From Pelomonas baiyunensis (GTDB lineage: Bacteria; Pseudomonadota; Gammaproteobacteria; Burkholderiales; Burkholderiaceae_C): 64,000 bases of DNA. Below are positions 1-8,967 of the stretch, one piece after another. Position numbers and translations under genes: made by a program. Position 1 is the first letter of the stretch. Each line of letters begins with the position of its first letter. The DNA lies in NCBI RefSeq assembly GCF_043555935.1, contig NZ_JBIGIB010000002.1, positions 248,001-312,000 on the forward strand, given 5' to 3'. The notes under the pieces are model-generated. The model saw only the letters and a list, made by a program, of their open reading frames with translations. It was not told where the DNA came from and did not search any database.

Positions 1-1502
1 AGGGCCTTGATCTCCTTGGCGGCCTCAGCCGAGCGCTGCGCCAGCGCGCGCACCTCACCGGCCACCACGGCGAAGCCGCGCCCTTGTTCGCCCGCGCGGG
101 CTGCTTCCACGGCCGCGTTCAACGCCAGGATGTTGGTCTGGAAGGCGATGCCGTCGATGGTGCCGATGATGTCGTTGATGCGGGCCGACGCAGCGCTGAT
201 CTGCTCCATGGTGGAGGCCACCTGCTGCGCCACCTCGCCGCCGCGCCGGGCCACGGTGGCGGTGCCGTTCGCATGGCCGTTGGCCTCCTGGGCCTGGTCG
301 GCGCTGCGTTGCACCGTCTGGGTGATGTGCTGCATGGAGGACGCGGTTTCTTCCAGGCTCGCCGCCGCGCTTTCGGTGCGGCCACTCAGGTCTTGCGCCC
401 CAGCTGCAATCTCGCGCGAAGCGACGGCAATGGACTCGGCGCTGTGCGCCACGCCGCGCATCACGGTCTCGATCTGCGACACGAACTGGTTGAACGCGCG
501 GGCGATGTCGCTGAGTTCGTCTTCGCCGCGGTCGTTCAGGCGCTGGGTCAGGTCACCGCCGCCGGCACTGCCGATTTGCAGCATCGCGTCCTTCACCACC
601 ACCAGCCGGTGCAGCAGCGAGTTCACCACCCAGGTTGTCAGCAGCACCCCGCCCATCAGCAGCACCAACAGGGTGAGGCCGGCGTCCCGCAGCAGGGAGT
701 TCAACGAGGCCAGGGCCTCGCCACGTTCGGCCGCCGTCACCAGCAGCCAGTCGGTGCCAGCCACCGGGGCGGCGCGCATGAAGAAGGCCTTGTCGGCGAT
801 CTGTGCTTCCACCAAGGTGTCCGCACCGGCCTCCAGCAACCGGGCCGCACTCAACTCGGCGGCCAGGTCGGTGATGGGCTTGAGCGTCAACTGGGTGTTG
901 GGGTGGGCAATGATCTTGCCCTGCTTGTCGGCCAGGAAGGCGAAGCCCGATGGCGTGGGCTTGAGCTGGTTCACGGTGCCGACCACCTCGTCCAGCGTCA
1001 CGTCCGAGCCCACCACGCCCTGCACCTCGCTGTTGTTGCGCACGGCGAACGCAAAGGTCACCACCAGCTTCTTGGACGACGCGGCGATGTAGGGCGCGGT
1101 CAGCACCGGCTCGTTGCTGCCGGACGCGAGCTTGTACCAAGTGCGCGAGGTGGGGTCGTAGTCGGCGGCGCGCTGGCGGTCGGGCACCGACACCATGCGC
1201 TTGTCGGCCCCGCCGACGTAAGCCAAATCCAGTGCACCCGAGGTCAGGCCTTGCTGCAGGGCGGGGCGCGGGTCTTCCGCAGCCAGGGCGGGCGCCAGGG
1301 CTTGCACCACGTGCTTCTGCGCCGTGGCCCAGGCGGCGATGCGGTCGGCCTGGGCTTGGCCGTTGGCACTCAGCTGGGTGGCGAGGTCGTGCAGGATGGT
1401 GCTGCGTGCTGCGCGGTAGCTGCTCAGCGTGGCCAGCAGCACCGACACCACCATCAGCCCCAGGCAAGCGGCCATCAGGCGCGCTTTGATCGTCTTCAGC
1501 AT
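1..1502 (-). CDS. Methyl-accepting chemotaxis protein, C-terminus off the window
   Basis: A transmembrane chemoreceptor that senses a periplasmic ligand and controls CheA. About 500 residues are visible from ATG 1502; the end lies beyond base 1. The N-terminus has a membrane segment (about residues 8-27), then a dCache-like sensor domain (about 35-270, with a GVVGSDVTLDEV stretch), a second membrane segment near 272-295, a HAMP domain, and the highly conserved hairpin tip region containing FQTNILALNAAVEAARAGEQ near residue 455. The ligand cannot be told from sequence. A second, differently built receptor lies at 52108-53433. No che genes are adjacent, so it is an orphan receptor in this window. 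Confidence 0.93.
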   Translation of the reverse strand, partial: MLKTIKARLMAACLGLMVVSVLLATLSSYRAARSTILHDLATQLSANGQAQADRIAAWATAQKHVVQALAPALAAEDPRPALQQGLTSGALDLAYVGGADKRMVSVPDRQRAADYDPTSRTWYKLASGSNEPVLTAPYIAASSKKLVVTFAFAVRNNSEVQGVVGSDVTLDEVVGTVNQLKPTPSGFAFLADKQGKIIAHPNTQLTLKPITDLAAELSAARLLEAGADTLVEAQIADKAFFMRAAPVAGTDWLLVTAAERGEALASLNSLLRDAGLTLLVLLMGGVLLTTWVVNSLLHRLVVVKDAMLQIGSAGGGDLTQRLNDRGEDELSDIARAFNQFVSQIETVMRGVAHSAESIAVASREIAAGAQDLSGRTESAAASLEETASSMQHITQTVQRSADQAQEANGHANGTATVARRGGEVAQQVASTMEQISAASARINDIIGTIDGIAFQTNILALNAAVEAARAGEQGRGFAVVAGEVRALAQRSAEAAKEIKA

Positions 1503-1552
1503 GGCATCTCCATCGGCGAGGGGGAGTCGAGGGCATGGTAGCTTCGCCACCC

Positions 1553-1915
1553 ATGATCACCGTCTATGGCATACCCAACTGCGACACCGTAAAAAAAGCC
1601 CGCGTCTGGCTGGCTGAGCGGGGCCTGGAAGTCGCGTTTCATGACTTCAAAAAGCAAGGCGTGCCCGCCGACCTGCTGCCGGCCTGGCTTCAGGCGTTCG
1701 GGCGCGACAAGCTGGTCAACCGCGCCGGCACCACCTGGCGCAAGCTGGACGACGCGGTCAAGGCGGCGGCCACCGCCAGCGACGCCGGCGCCGTGGCGCT
1801 GATGCTGGCCGAGCCCAGCGTCATCAAGCGGCCCGTGGTGGCTTGGCCCGGTGGGCCGTGGACGCTCGGATTCAGTGCGGATGCGTTCGAGAAAAGTGCA
1901 TCCAGCGCACCATAA
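1553..1915 (+). CDS. Spx/ArsC-family reductase-like protein (YffB type)
   Basis: A 120-residue thioredoxin-fold protein of the ArsC/Spx/YffB family. It begins with MITVYGIPNCDTVKKA, in which the single N-terminal Cys followed by D-T-V-K-K is the family active-site signature. It ends with the usual RPVVAWPGG segment, where arsenate reductases have RPI. Family members include glutathione-dependent arsenate reductases and proteins of unknown substrate; this YffB-like form should not be called an arsenate reductase on sequence alone. I chose ATG 1553 because the fold starts there; an in-frame ATG at 1535 would add six unconserved residues. It is divergent from the chemoreceptor gene. Confidence 0.88.
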   Translation: MITVYGIPNCDTVKKARVWLAERGLEVAFHDFKKQGVPADLLPAWLQAFGRDKLVNRAGTTWRKLDDAVKAAATASDAGAVALMLAEPSVIKRPVVAWPGGPWTLGFSADAFEKSASSAP

Positions 1916-2033
1916 ACGTGCGTAGTGCCGCGCATTGGTGCGCGTTGCGCGCTGAGGTGCGCCTTAAAACCGGGCATTGAATTTGCTGTTTCGGTGCAAG
2001 CCGGCTCGGCTTGGTGCATGAGGCCCAAGTCTG

Positions 2034-3263
2034 GTGTCGGGTGCGACGGAGACAGCGTTGGAGACATCACTCAAGCAGGGCGCCGATGCGCTCTTCATTT
2101 TGTTGGGCGCCATCATGGTGCTGGCCATGCACGCAGGCTTTGCTTTCCTGGAGCTGGGCACCGTGCGCAAGAAGAACCAGGTCAATGCGCTGGTGAAGAT
2201 CCTGGTGGACTTCGCGGTGTCGACGCTGGCGTACTTCTTCGTGGGCTACCTGGTGGCCTACGGCACGCATTTCTTTGTGGGCGCCGAGCAGCTGGCGCAG
2301 AAGAACGGCTTCGAGCTGGTCAAGTTCTTCTTCCTGCTGACCTTTGCCGCGGCGATTCCGGCCATCGTGTCGGGCGGCATCGCCGAGCGGGCCCGCTTCG
2401 GCCCGCAACTGGCGGCCACCTCGGTCATCGTGGGCTTCGTGTACCCATTCTGTGAGGGCATCGCCTGGAACCAGGCGTTCGGCGTGCAGGCCTGGCTCAA
2501 GGCGGCCACGGGTGCGGAGTTCCATGACTTTGCCGGCAGCGTGGTCGTGCACGCGGTGGGTGGCTGGATCGGCCTGGCGGCGGTGCTGCTGCTCGGCCCC
2601 CGGTTGAACCGCTACCGCAAGGACGGCGCCATGAGCGCGCACCCGCCGTCGAGCATCCCGTTCCTGGCGCTGGGCGCCTGGGTGCTGACGGTGGGCTGGT
2701 TCGGCTTCAACGTGATGAGCGCGCAGACGCTGGACAAGATGTCGGGCCTGGTGGCGGTGAACTCGCTGCTGGCCATGGTGGGCGGCACGCTGGTGGCCAC
2801 GCTGCTGGGCCGCAACGATCCGGGCTTTGCGTACAACGGCCCGTTGGCTGGCCTGGTGGCCGTGTGCGCGGGGTCGGACGTCATGCACCCCATCGGCGCG
2901 CTGGTCACTGGCGGTGTGGCGGGGTGGTTGTTCGTGCAGTTCTTCACCCTCACGCAAAACCGTTGGAAGGTGGACGACGTGCTGGGCGTGTGGCCGTTGC
3001 ACGGCCTGTGCGGCGCCTGGGGCGGCATTGCCTGCGGCATCTTCGGCCAGACGGCCCTGGGCGGCATCGGCGGCGTGAGCTTGGGCGCGCAGGCGCTGGG
3101 CACGCTCGCGGGCGTGGCTTGGGCGCTGGCCGGGGGCTTTGTGGTGTACGGCGTGATCCGCCAGTTCGTCGGCCTGCGCCTGGATGCCGAGCAGGAGTTC
3201 GAGGGCGCGGACCTGTCCATTCACAAAATCGGCGCCACCCCCGACCGCGAGGTCAGCTGGTAA
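2034..3263 (+). CDS. amtB: Ammonium transporter (Amt/AmtB family)
   Basis: A 409-residue inner-membrane ammonium channel with about eleven hydrophobic segments. The first twin-histidine element is visible in DFAGSVVVHAVGG and the second in GVWPLHGLCGAWGG, the two pore histidines of the family. The AGFAFLELGTVRKKNQVNAL segment after the first helix is also typical. The start is GTG 2034, just before MSGATETALE; there is no cleavable signal peptide, unlike E. coli AmtB. No glnK (PII) gene is next to it, so its PII partner must be encoded elsewhere. A clear terminator follows at 3287. Confidence 0.93.
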   Translation: MSGATETALETSLKQGADALFILLGAIMVLAMHAGFAFLELGTVRKKNQVNALVKILVDFAVSTLAYFFVGYLVAYGTHFFVGAEQLAQKNGFELVKFFFLLTFAAAIPAIVSGGIAERARFGPQLAATSVIVGFVYPFCEGIAWNQAFGVQAWLKAATGAEFHDFAGSVVVHAVGGWIGLAAVLLLGPRLNRYRKDGAMSAHPPSSIPFLALGAWVLTVGWFGFNVMSAQTLDKMSGLVAVNSLLAMVGGTLVATLLGRNDPGFAYNGPLAGLVAVCAGSDVMHPIGALVTGGVAGWLFVQFFTLTQNRWKVDDVLGVWPLHGLCGAWGGIACGIFGQTALGGIGGVSLGAQALGTLAGVAWALAGGFVVYGVIRQFVGLRLDAEQEFEGADLSIHKIGATPDREVSW

Positions 3264-3286
3264 GCTGGTTCCAACGCTCCCAAAAC

Positions 3287-3308
3287 GGCCCCTCGCGGGG
3301 CCTTTTTT
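3287..3308 (+). terminator. Rho-independent terminator after amtB
   Basis: A GGCCCC / GGGGCC stem with a four-base loop (3287-3302) is followed by six T. It lies only five bases before the ribE ATG, so ribE either uses readthrough or a promoter inside or before the hairpin. Confidence 0.8.
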
Positions 3309-3312
3309 CATC

Positions 3313-4014
3313 ATGTTCACAGGCATCGTCCAGGGCGTCGCCCGCGTTGAGTCCATCCTGGCCCGCGAGGGGCTGCACACCCTGCACCTGAAGTTTCCTG
3401 AAGGCTTCGACCAGGACCTGGCCATTGGCGCCAGCGTGGCGTGCGACGGCGTGTGCCTGACCGTCACCGAGCGGCCTGCACCCGACGTGGCCACCTTCGA
3501 CGTGATGGCCCAGACGCTCAACCTCACCACGCTGGGCGGCCTTCAGGCCGGCTCGGGCTTGAACGTGGAGCGGGCGGCGAAGGAGGGCGTCGAGATCGGC
3601 GGGCACCCGCTGTCGGGCCATGTGGATGTGTCGGCCCGCATTGCCGAGATCCGCCAGCCTGACAACAACCACGTGATCCGCTTCGCGCTGCCCGCGCCGT
3701 GGATGCGTTACGTGTTCGCCAAGGGCTACATCGGCGTCAACGGCTGCAGCCTGACGGTGGCGGAAGCCCACCGCGAGCGTGACGGCTCCGGCTGGTTCGA
3801 GGTGTGGCTGATTCCCGAAACCCTGCGCATGACCACCTTCGGCGCCAAGACCGTGGGCGACGTGGTGCACATCGAGATCGAGCGCAGCACCCAGGTGGTG
3901 GTGGACACCGTGCGCGACGCGCTGGACGAAAAGCTCGGCCCCTTGCTGCCGGTGCTGGAAGCGCTGGCGCGCGAGCGCGGCATCGACCTCGATGGGCTGG
4001 CCCTCAAGCGCTGA
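3313..4014 (+). CDS. ribE: Riboflavin synthase, alpha subunit
   Basis: Catalyses the dismutation of two 6,7-dimethyl-8-ribityllumazine molecules into riboflavin, the last step of vitamin B2 synthesis, in the cytoplasm. The 233-residue protein begins with the invariant MFTGIVQG and shows the internal duplication of two lumazine-binding barrels, the second starting near ALPAPWMRYV with GVNGCSLTV. ATG 3313 is the only start giving the conserved N-terminus. The other rib genes are not in this window, so it is separated from the rest of the pathway. Confidence 0.95.
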   Translation: MFTGIVQGVARVESILAREGLHTLHLKFPEGFDQDLAIGASVACDGVCLTVTERPAPDVATFDVMAQTLNLTTLGGLQAGSGLNVERAAKEGVEIGGHPLSGHVDVSARIAEIRQPDNNHVIRFALPAPWMRYVFAKGYIGVNGCSLTVAEAHRERDGSGWFEVWLIPETLRMTTFGAKTVGDVVHIEIERSTQVVVDTVRDALDEKLGPLLPVLEALARERGIDLDGLALKR

Positions 4015-4076
4015 CGCTGCGCTGATCCCGCACTGATCCTGCCGGCCACGCGCACCCACACCCCACACCTCCGCCC

Positions 4077-5057
4077 ATGCTGATCAACTGCGTCCTGTAC
4101 GACGACGGCCGCGTCGTGGCCGAGCCCGGCCTGGCTGGGGTGTCGGAGGCGCTGGCGCGGCAATCGGGCTTTGTGTGGATCGCGCTGAAAGACCCGGACG
4201 ACGCCGAGCTGGCGCTGCTGCAATGCGAGCTCAACCTGCCGCCGCTGGCGGTGGAAGACGCCCGCAAGGGCCACCAGCGGCCCAAGCTGGAGGAGTACGG
4301 CGACCTGCTGTTCGCCGCCATGCACCTGGTGGAGCCCGCGCAAGACGGCGAGCCCGGTGAGTTGCAGGTGGGCGAGGTGCACGTGTTCGTCGGCGCGCGC
4401 TTTGTGGTGTCGGTGCGGCACCGCAGCACCCAAGGCTTTCTCGGCGTGCGGGACCGGGCCCAGCGCGAGCCGCATCTGCTGCGCATGGGGCCGGGCTTCG
4501 TGTTCTATGCCCTCATGGACGCCGTGGTGGACCGGTACTTCCCACTCATGGATGCCGTTGAGGCCGAGCTGGAGCAGCTGGAAGAGACCATGTTCCAGAA
4601 GGGGCGGGACCGGCAGGCTGTGGTGCAACAGCTCTTCGCGCTGAAGCAGCGGTTGGCGGTGCTGCGCCACGCGGTCAGCCCGCTGCGCGAAGTGGCCGGC
4701 AAGCTGCACGGCGGTCGCGTGCCCCAGGTGTGCCGCGCGATGGAAGAGTATTTCCGCGACGTGGATGACCACCTCGTGCGGCTGCAGGGCAGCATCGAAG
4801 CCGCCCGTGAAACCATCATCGCGGCCACCCAGGTCAACCTCACGCTGGTCACCATCGACGAGTCTCTCGTCACCAAGCGGCTGGCCGCGTGGGCTGCGAT
4901 CTTTGCCGCGTCCACCGCACTGGCCGGCATCTGGGGCATGAACTTCGAGGGCATGCCCGAACTGAAATGGGCCTACGGCTACCCGATGGCACTCGGGGCG
5001 ATCGCCACCGTCAGCGGTTTGCTGTTCTGGCGCTTCCGTCGCCTGGGCTGGCTCTGA
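4077..5057 (+). CDS. corA: CorA-family magnesium/divalent cation transporter
   Basis: A 326-residue CorA-family channel. A cytoplasmic alpha/beta funnel domain and long helical region are followed by two C-terminal membrane segments; the pore signature GMN is seen in GIWGMNFEGMPE after the first. The acidic and glutamate-rich middle (residues 150-220) fits the stalk helices. CorA proteins transport Mg2+, Co2+ or Ni2+, while the ZntB branch handles Zn2+; the segment after GMN (FEGMPE) agrees with the CorA side, but ion choice is inference. It starts 62 bases after ribE. Confidence 0.9.
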   Translation: MLINCVLYDDGRVVAEPGLAGVSEALARQSGFVWIALKDPDDAELALLQCELNLPPLAVEDARKGHQRPKLEEYGDLLFAAMHLVEPAQDGEPGELQVGEVHVFVGARFVVSVRHRSTQGFLGVRDRAQREPHLLRMGPGFVFYALMDAVVDRYFPLMDAVEAELEQLEETMFQKGRDRQAVVQQLFALKQRLAVLRHAVSPLREVAGKLHGGRVPQVCRAMEEYFRDVDDHLVRLQGSIEAARETIIAATQVNLTLVTIDESLVTKRLAAWAAIFAASTALAGIWGMNFEGMPELKWAYGYPMALGAIATVSGLLFWRFRRLGWL

Positions 5058-5191
5058 GCCCCCCGCCCGCGCCCAGCCGCCTGTCCGCGCCCACGGCCGC
5101 CTGATCCGCCGGCACGCCGGCCTGTCGTGTGCCCGTTGGCCCGCAGGCCTGTGCTGCCTAACCTGCCTCGCATCGAGGACAGGAGGTGCCC

Positions 5192-6070
5192 ATGCTGCAC
5201 ATCGACAACGTGTACAAGACCTACGGCAGCCGCACGGCGGTGGACGGCGTCACGCTGCAACTCACGCCCGGTGTGGTCGGTTTGGTGGGGCACAACGGGG
5301 CGGGCAAGAGCACTCTGCTGCACCTGCTGGCCACGCTGACGCGGCCCACGCGCGGGCAGCTGTTGCTGGACGGGCAAGACATCGTGGCCCGGCCCGACGT
5401 GATGCGGCAGCGCCTGGGCTACCTGCCGCAAGACTTCGGCGTGTACCCGCACCTCACGGCGCTGGAGTTCTTGTCGTACTTCGCGGCGCTGAAGGGCGTG
5501 CGCAACGCCGCCCGCCTGCATGAACTGCTGGCGCTGGTGAACCTGCAAGACCAGGCCCACCAGCCGGCCATTGCGTTCTCGGGCGGCATGCGCCAGCGCC
5601 TGGGCATTGCGCAGGCGCTGCTCAACGACCCCGACGTGCTGATCGTGGACGAGCCCACCGCGGGGTTGGACCCGGAGGAACGGCTGCGGTTTCGGCGGCT
5701 GCTGGGCGACCTGGGGCAGCGGCGCCTGGTGCTGCTGTCCACCCACATCGCGTCCGACATTGAAAACCTCGCCTCCCGCATCGCTGTGATGCGCCAGGGC
5801 CGGCTGCTGGCGTTCGAGTCGCCGCAGAGCTTCATCGAGGCCGCCCAGGGGCGCGTCTGGCGGGTGCAGCTGTCGTCGGCCGCGGCGGGCCGCCTGCCGG
5901 CCACGGTACAGATGCTTCAAGCCCAGCCGGTGGGCGACGGCCTGCTGCTGCGTCTGGCGCACGACACCCGCCCCTGCATGGACGCCGAGCCCGTTCAGCC
6001 CACGCTGGAAGAGGCCTTGGCGCTGCTTCAAGCGCAGGCGGGCGCTGACCGCGTGGCGGAGGCCGCATGA
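5192..6070 (+). CDS. ABC transporter ATP-binding protein
   Basis: A 292-residue ATPase subunit of a two-gene ABC-2 type exporter. It has Walker A (GHNGAGKST, near residue 35), a Q-loop in YLPQDFGVYPHL, signature FSGGMRQRLG, Walker B with the catalytic Glu in VLIVDEPTAGLDPE, and the switch His in LSTHIASD. The C-terminal 80 residues are an accessory domain without a clear motif. ATG 5192 is chosen because AGGAGG (5181-5186) sits five bases upstream; a GTG at 5186 would overlap that ribosome binding site. It overlaps the permease gene by four bases. Confidence 0.93.
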   Translation: MLHIDNVYKTYGSRTAVDGVTLQLTPGVVGLVGHNGAGKSTLLHLLATLTRPTRGQLLLDGQDIVARPDVMRQRLGYLPQDFGVYPHLTALEFLSYFAALKGVRNAARLHELLALVNLQDQAHQPAIAFSGGMRQRLGIAQALLNDPDVLIVDEPTAGLDPEERLRFRRLLGDLGQRRLVLLSTHIASDIENLASRIAVMRQGRLLAFESPQSFIEAAQGRVWRVQLSSAAAGRLPATVQMLQAQPVGDGLLLRLAHDTRPCMDAEPVQPTLEEALALLQAQAGADRVAEAA

Positions 6071-7623
6071 GCGCCGCCGGCATGTGGGCTCTGGTGCTGC
6101 ACGAGTGGCGTTTGCGCAGCCGCCGCGGCAGCAGCCTGGTGGCCTTGCTGGCCGTGGTGGCGCTGACCTGGGCCATGGTGCTGGACCCGGCCTCGGGCGC
6201 GGCGTTGATGGTGGTGCACCGCCAGCGCATGGCCTACGACAGCCAGGCGCTGGCCTTCGCCACCACGCTGATGGGGGCCTTGCTGTTCGGCCTGGCGGGC
6301 TTCTACCTGACCCGCGGGCGCACCGAGGAAGACCTGCGATGCGGCACCGCTGCGGTGCTGGCCGCCACGCCCGCGCGGCCGCTGCAACTGCTGGGCGCAC
6401 GCTGGCTGGGCGGGGTGGCCTACCTGCTGGGCCTGGGCACGCTGGCCATGCTGACCGTGTGGGTGCTGCAACTGCTGCGGGGCGAGGGCCCGCTGCAGCC
6501 CACGCCCTACCTGCAGATGCTGCTGCTGGGCCTGCTGCCGGGCTTGATGTGGTGCGCGAGCCTGGCCGTGCTGGCCGATGCCTGGGCCCCGCTGATCGCC
6601 AAGCGCGGCGACGTGCTGTATTGGTTGCTGTGGCTGGGGCAGATGGCCTTCATGCCGGTGTTCTTGAGCCAGGGGCGGCTCGCGCTCAGTGGTTGGCAGG
6701 TGTTTGACTTCCAGGGCAGCTCGGTGCTGGTGGTGGGGCTGAGCGAGCTGCTGGACGTGGCGCACGTGACGGTGGGCGGTGGCCCGTTCGATGCGGCGCT
6801 GCCCGTGCTGCGCATGCCCGCCGGCTTGTGGACGCGCGAGCTGGTGGCGCTGCGCCTGGGCTCCATGCTGCTGGCGATGCTGCCCCTGGGGCTGGCCGCC
6901 GCGGTGTTCCATCGCTATGCGCCAGACCGCGTTCGGCCCCGTGCTTCAGCGCGTGCCGGGGTGCTGCAGCGGGCGTTGAACGTCATCCGACAGCCCTTGC
7001 GACGCGGGGCGGGGCGCATGTGGCTGGGTGCGGTGCGCCTGCCGCGGCCGTGGGGGCCGGCGCTGGCCGAGCTGACGCTGGTGTGGCATGCGCAGCCGTT
7101 GTTGGCGGCGGCCGCCGTCGCCGGGGCGCTGGCCGGTGCCACGGTGCCGGCGCTGGCCTTGCCCGGCGTGATGGCCGCCACGCTGGCGGCCTGGGGGCTG
7201 GCGTTGGCGGACATTGCCTCGCGCGAGTGGCAATCGGGCACCACGGGGCTGCTGGCCGCCGCGCCCGGCGGCGCCAGCGCCCGCGGGCTGCGGCTGGTGG
7301 GCGTGGCTGTGGCCTGGGGGTGGGTGTTGTTGCTGCCTGCCGCCTGGCGCAACGACGCGGCCTGGGGTGTGGGTGGGTTTGCCTGCGCGGCCGGCGTGGC
7401 CTGTGCGGGGGCGCTTGCGGTGTTGCTGGGGCGGTTGACGCGCGGTTCACGGGCGTTCTTGGCGGCCTTTTTGTTTGCGCTGTACCTCAACTTGCAACGC
7501 ACGGGCGTGCCGGCGCTGGACCTGTTCGGCCTGTTGGGGCAGGCCACCCTGGGCAGCGCCGCGGCCTACGGTGCGGCCGCGGTCTTGGTGGTGGCGTTGG
7601 TGCACCGGCTGAACCGGGCGTGA
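6067..7623 (+). CDS. ABC transporter permease, ABC-2 type exporter
   Basis: A 518-residue polytopic inner-membrane protein, translationally coupled to the ATPase gene by an ATGA overlap. It has roughly a dozen hydrophobic stretches in two halves, split by an Arg-rich loop (about residues 280-320), which suggests that one chain supplies both membrane halves of the exporter. The exported substrate cannot be inferred; the next gene is a secreted peptidase, but a gap and no shared overlap separate them. No signature of lipoprotein, lantibiotic or haem export is recognisable. Confidence 0.8.
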   Translation: MSAAGMWALVLHEWRLRSRRGSSLVALLAVVALTWAMVLDPASGAALMVVHRQRMAYDSQALAFATTLMGALLFGLAGFYLTRGRTEEDLRCGTAAVLAATPARPLQLLGARWLGGVAYLLGLGTLAMLTVWVLQLLRGEGPLQPTPYLQMLLLGLLPGLMWCASLAVLADAWAPLIAKRGDVLYWLLWLGQMAFMPVFLSQGRLALSGWQVFDFQGSSVLVVGLSELLDVAHVTVGGGPFDAALPVLRMPAGLWTRELVALRLGSMLLAMLPLGLAAAVFHRYAPDRVRPRASARAGVLQRALNVIRQPLRRGAGRMWLGAVRLPRPWGPALAELTLVWHAQPLLAAAAVAGALAGATVPALALPGVMAATLAAWGLALADIASREWQSGTTGLLAAAPGGASARGLRLVGVAVAWGWVLLLPAAWRNDAAWGVGGFACAAGVACAGALAVLLGRLTRGSRAFLAAFLFALYLNLQRTGVPALDLFGLLGQATLGSAAAYGAAAVLVVALVHRLNRA

Positions 7624-7665
7624 CCTCCGGCGCGTGGGCAGGGGGCGCCTAGCATCCCCCGCCCG

Positions 7666-8967
7666 ATGAACCGTTCTTGCGTTGCCATGCTGCGAATCTT
7701 GTTGCCCCTTGCCCTGGGCCTGACCCTGCCGCCCGCCGCGGTGCAGGCGCAAACCCAACTTGCCACCGGCACCGCCGCCGCCACTGCGGCGACGCCTGAC
7801 CCTGTGGCACATCTCGTGGGCCAGCTGGACCTGAGCGCCTACAAGGCCACCATCAAAGGCCTGACGCAGTTCGGTGACCGCCGCCAGGGCACCGCCCGCA
7901 ACCGCGCCGCGCTGGACTGGATCGAAGCCCAGCTGCGGGCCTACGGCTGCACGCCGGTGGAGCGCCTGCGCTACGACTTCACCGAGCCGGCGCGCCGCGG
8001 GCCCGTGGCCTTGCAACCGCGCCGTGCGGCCGGGCCGGCGGCGCAAGGCGGGGGCACGCTGTTTGGCAACCGCGCCGCCATCGGCGTGAACGCCGACCCC
8101 ATGGCGCAGCCCGACGAGCGCCTGCGCGCCCTGAACGCCGAACTCACGCCCGTGGGCACCTCGCCGCGCGAGAGCGTGTACTGCACCAAAGTCGGCACCA
8201 CCCGGCCCGACGAGATGTACCTCGTGTCCGCCCACATGGACGGCCTGGGCTTTGGCGAGGCCGCCAACGACGACGGCTCCGGCACCGCGCTGGTGATGGA
8301 GCTGGCCCGCATCTTCAGCGCGCCGGGCGTGAGCACCGAGCGGTCCATCCGCTTCATCTTGTGGAACAACGAAGAGACCGGCCTCAACGGCGCGCAGGCC
8401 TACATCGCGCAGCGCAAAGACCTGCAGGGGCTGGAGTCGCCCCCGGGCTCGGGCCGCTACCCCGAGCCGCGCTGGTTGGGCCTCATCCAGCACGACATGC
8501 TGCTGTTCGACCACGGCATGCCCGTGCCCCAGCTGGATGACCAGGGGCGGCCCAAGCTGGATGCACGCGGCCTGCCGCTCTACACCGCACCCAAGGAGCA
8601 GCGGGCGGAGGCCGACGTCAACATCGAGTTCCAGATCAACTCCAAGCAGGCGGACGCCTCGGCCAAGCTGGCCTGGCACCTGCGCAGTGCCAACGAGTTC
8701 TACGCCACCGACTACCCCGCCGCCGTGGGGCATCGCATGACGAACACCGACTCGGTGCCCTTCATGGACCTGATCCCGGCGGTGTCGTTGCGTGAGAACG
8801 AGCGCGGCATGCACATCGGCGCTGGCTGGAACCCGCACTGGCACCAGCCGACCGACCTGTACAGCACTTACTCCGACAAGGACTTCCTGCTGGGCCTGAA
8901 CGCGGCGCAAACCACGCTGGCGGGCATCGCCCAGCTGGCTGGCGCCAAGGTCAAGCCGCAACCCTGA
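7666..8967 (+). CDS. Secreted M28-family zinc aminopeptidase-like protein
   Basis: A 433-residue exported metallopeptidase. A signal peptide spans about residues 1-29 (cleavage near VQAQ). The M28 metal ligands are visible in order: H and D in SAHMDG and ANDDGSGTA, catalytic and bridging Glu in WNNEETGL, Asp in QHDMLLFD, and a late His in WNPHWHQPTD. M28 enzymes are co-catalytic di-zinc exopeptidases. The start could also be ATG 7687, giving a shorter signal peptide. Its 3' end overlaps the convergent acyltransferase gene by 17 bases. Confidence 0.88.
   Translation: MNRSCVAMLRILLPLALGLTLPPAAVQAQTQLATGTAAATAATPDPVAHLVGQLDLSAYKATIKGLTQFGDRRQGTARNRAALDWIEAQLRAYGCTPVERLRYDFTEPARRGPVALQPRRAAGPAAQGGGTLFGNRAAIGVNADPMAQPDERLRALNAELTPVGTSPRESVYCTKVGTTRPDEMYLVSAHMDGLGFGEAANDDGSGTALVMELARIFSAPGVSTERSIRFILWNNEETGLNGAQAYIAQRKDLQGLESPPGSGRYPEPRWLGLIQHDMLLFDHGMPVPQLDDQGRPKLDARGLPLYTAPKEQRAEADVNIEFQINSKQADASAKLAWHLRSANEFYATDYPAAVGHRMTNTDSVPFMDLIPAVSLRENERGMHIGAGWNPHWHQPTDLYSTYSDKDFLLGLNAAQTTLAGIAQLAGAKVKPQP

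Noticed and set aside
553..1560. Minus-strand 335-residue frame overlapping the first chemoreceptor
   Set aside because: The receptor itself is on the same strand in another frame and shows Cache, HAMP and signalling motifs; this frame is Arg/Gly-rich with none.
1935..1948. Sigma-54-like promoter (TTGG...TTGC) before amtB
   Set aside because: The GG and GC elements are eight bases apart instead of ten; nearby alternatives are no better.
5186..5191. GTG start for the ABC ATPase
   Set aside because: The codon overlaps the AGGAGG ribosome binding site of ATG 5192, so it cannot be used with it.
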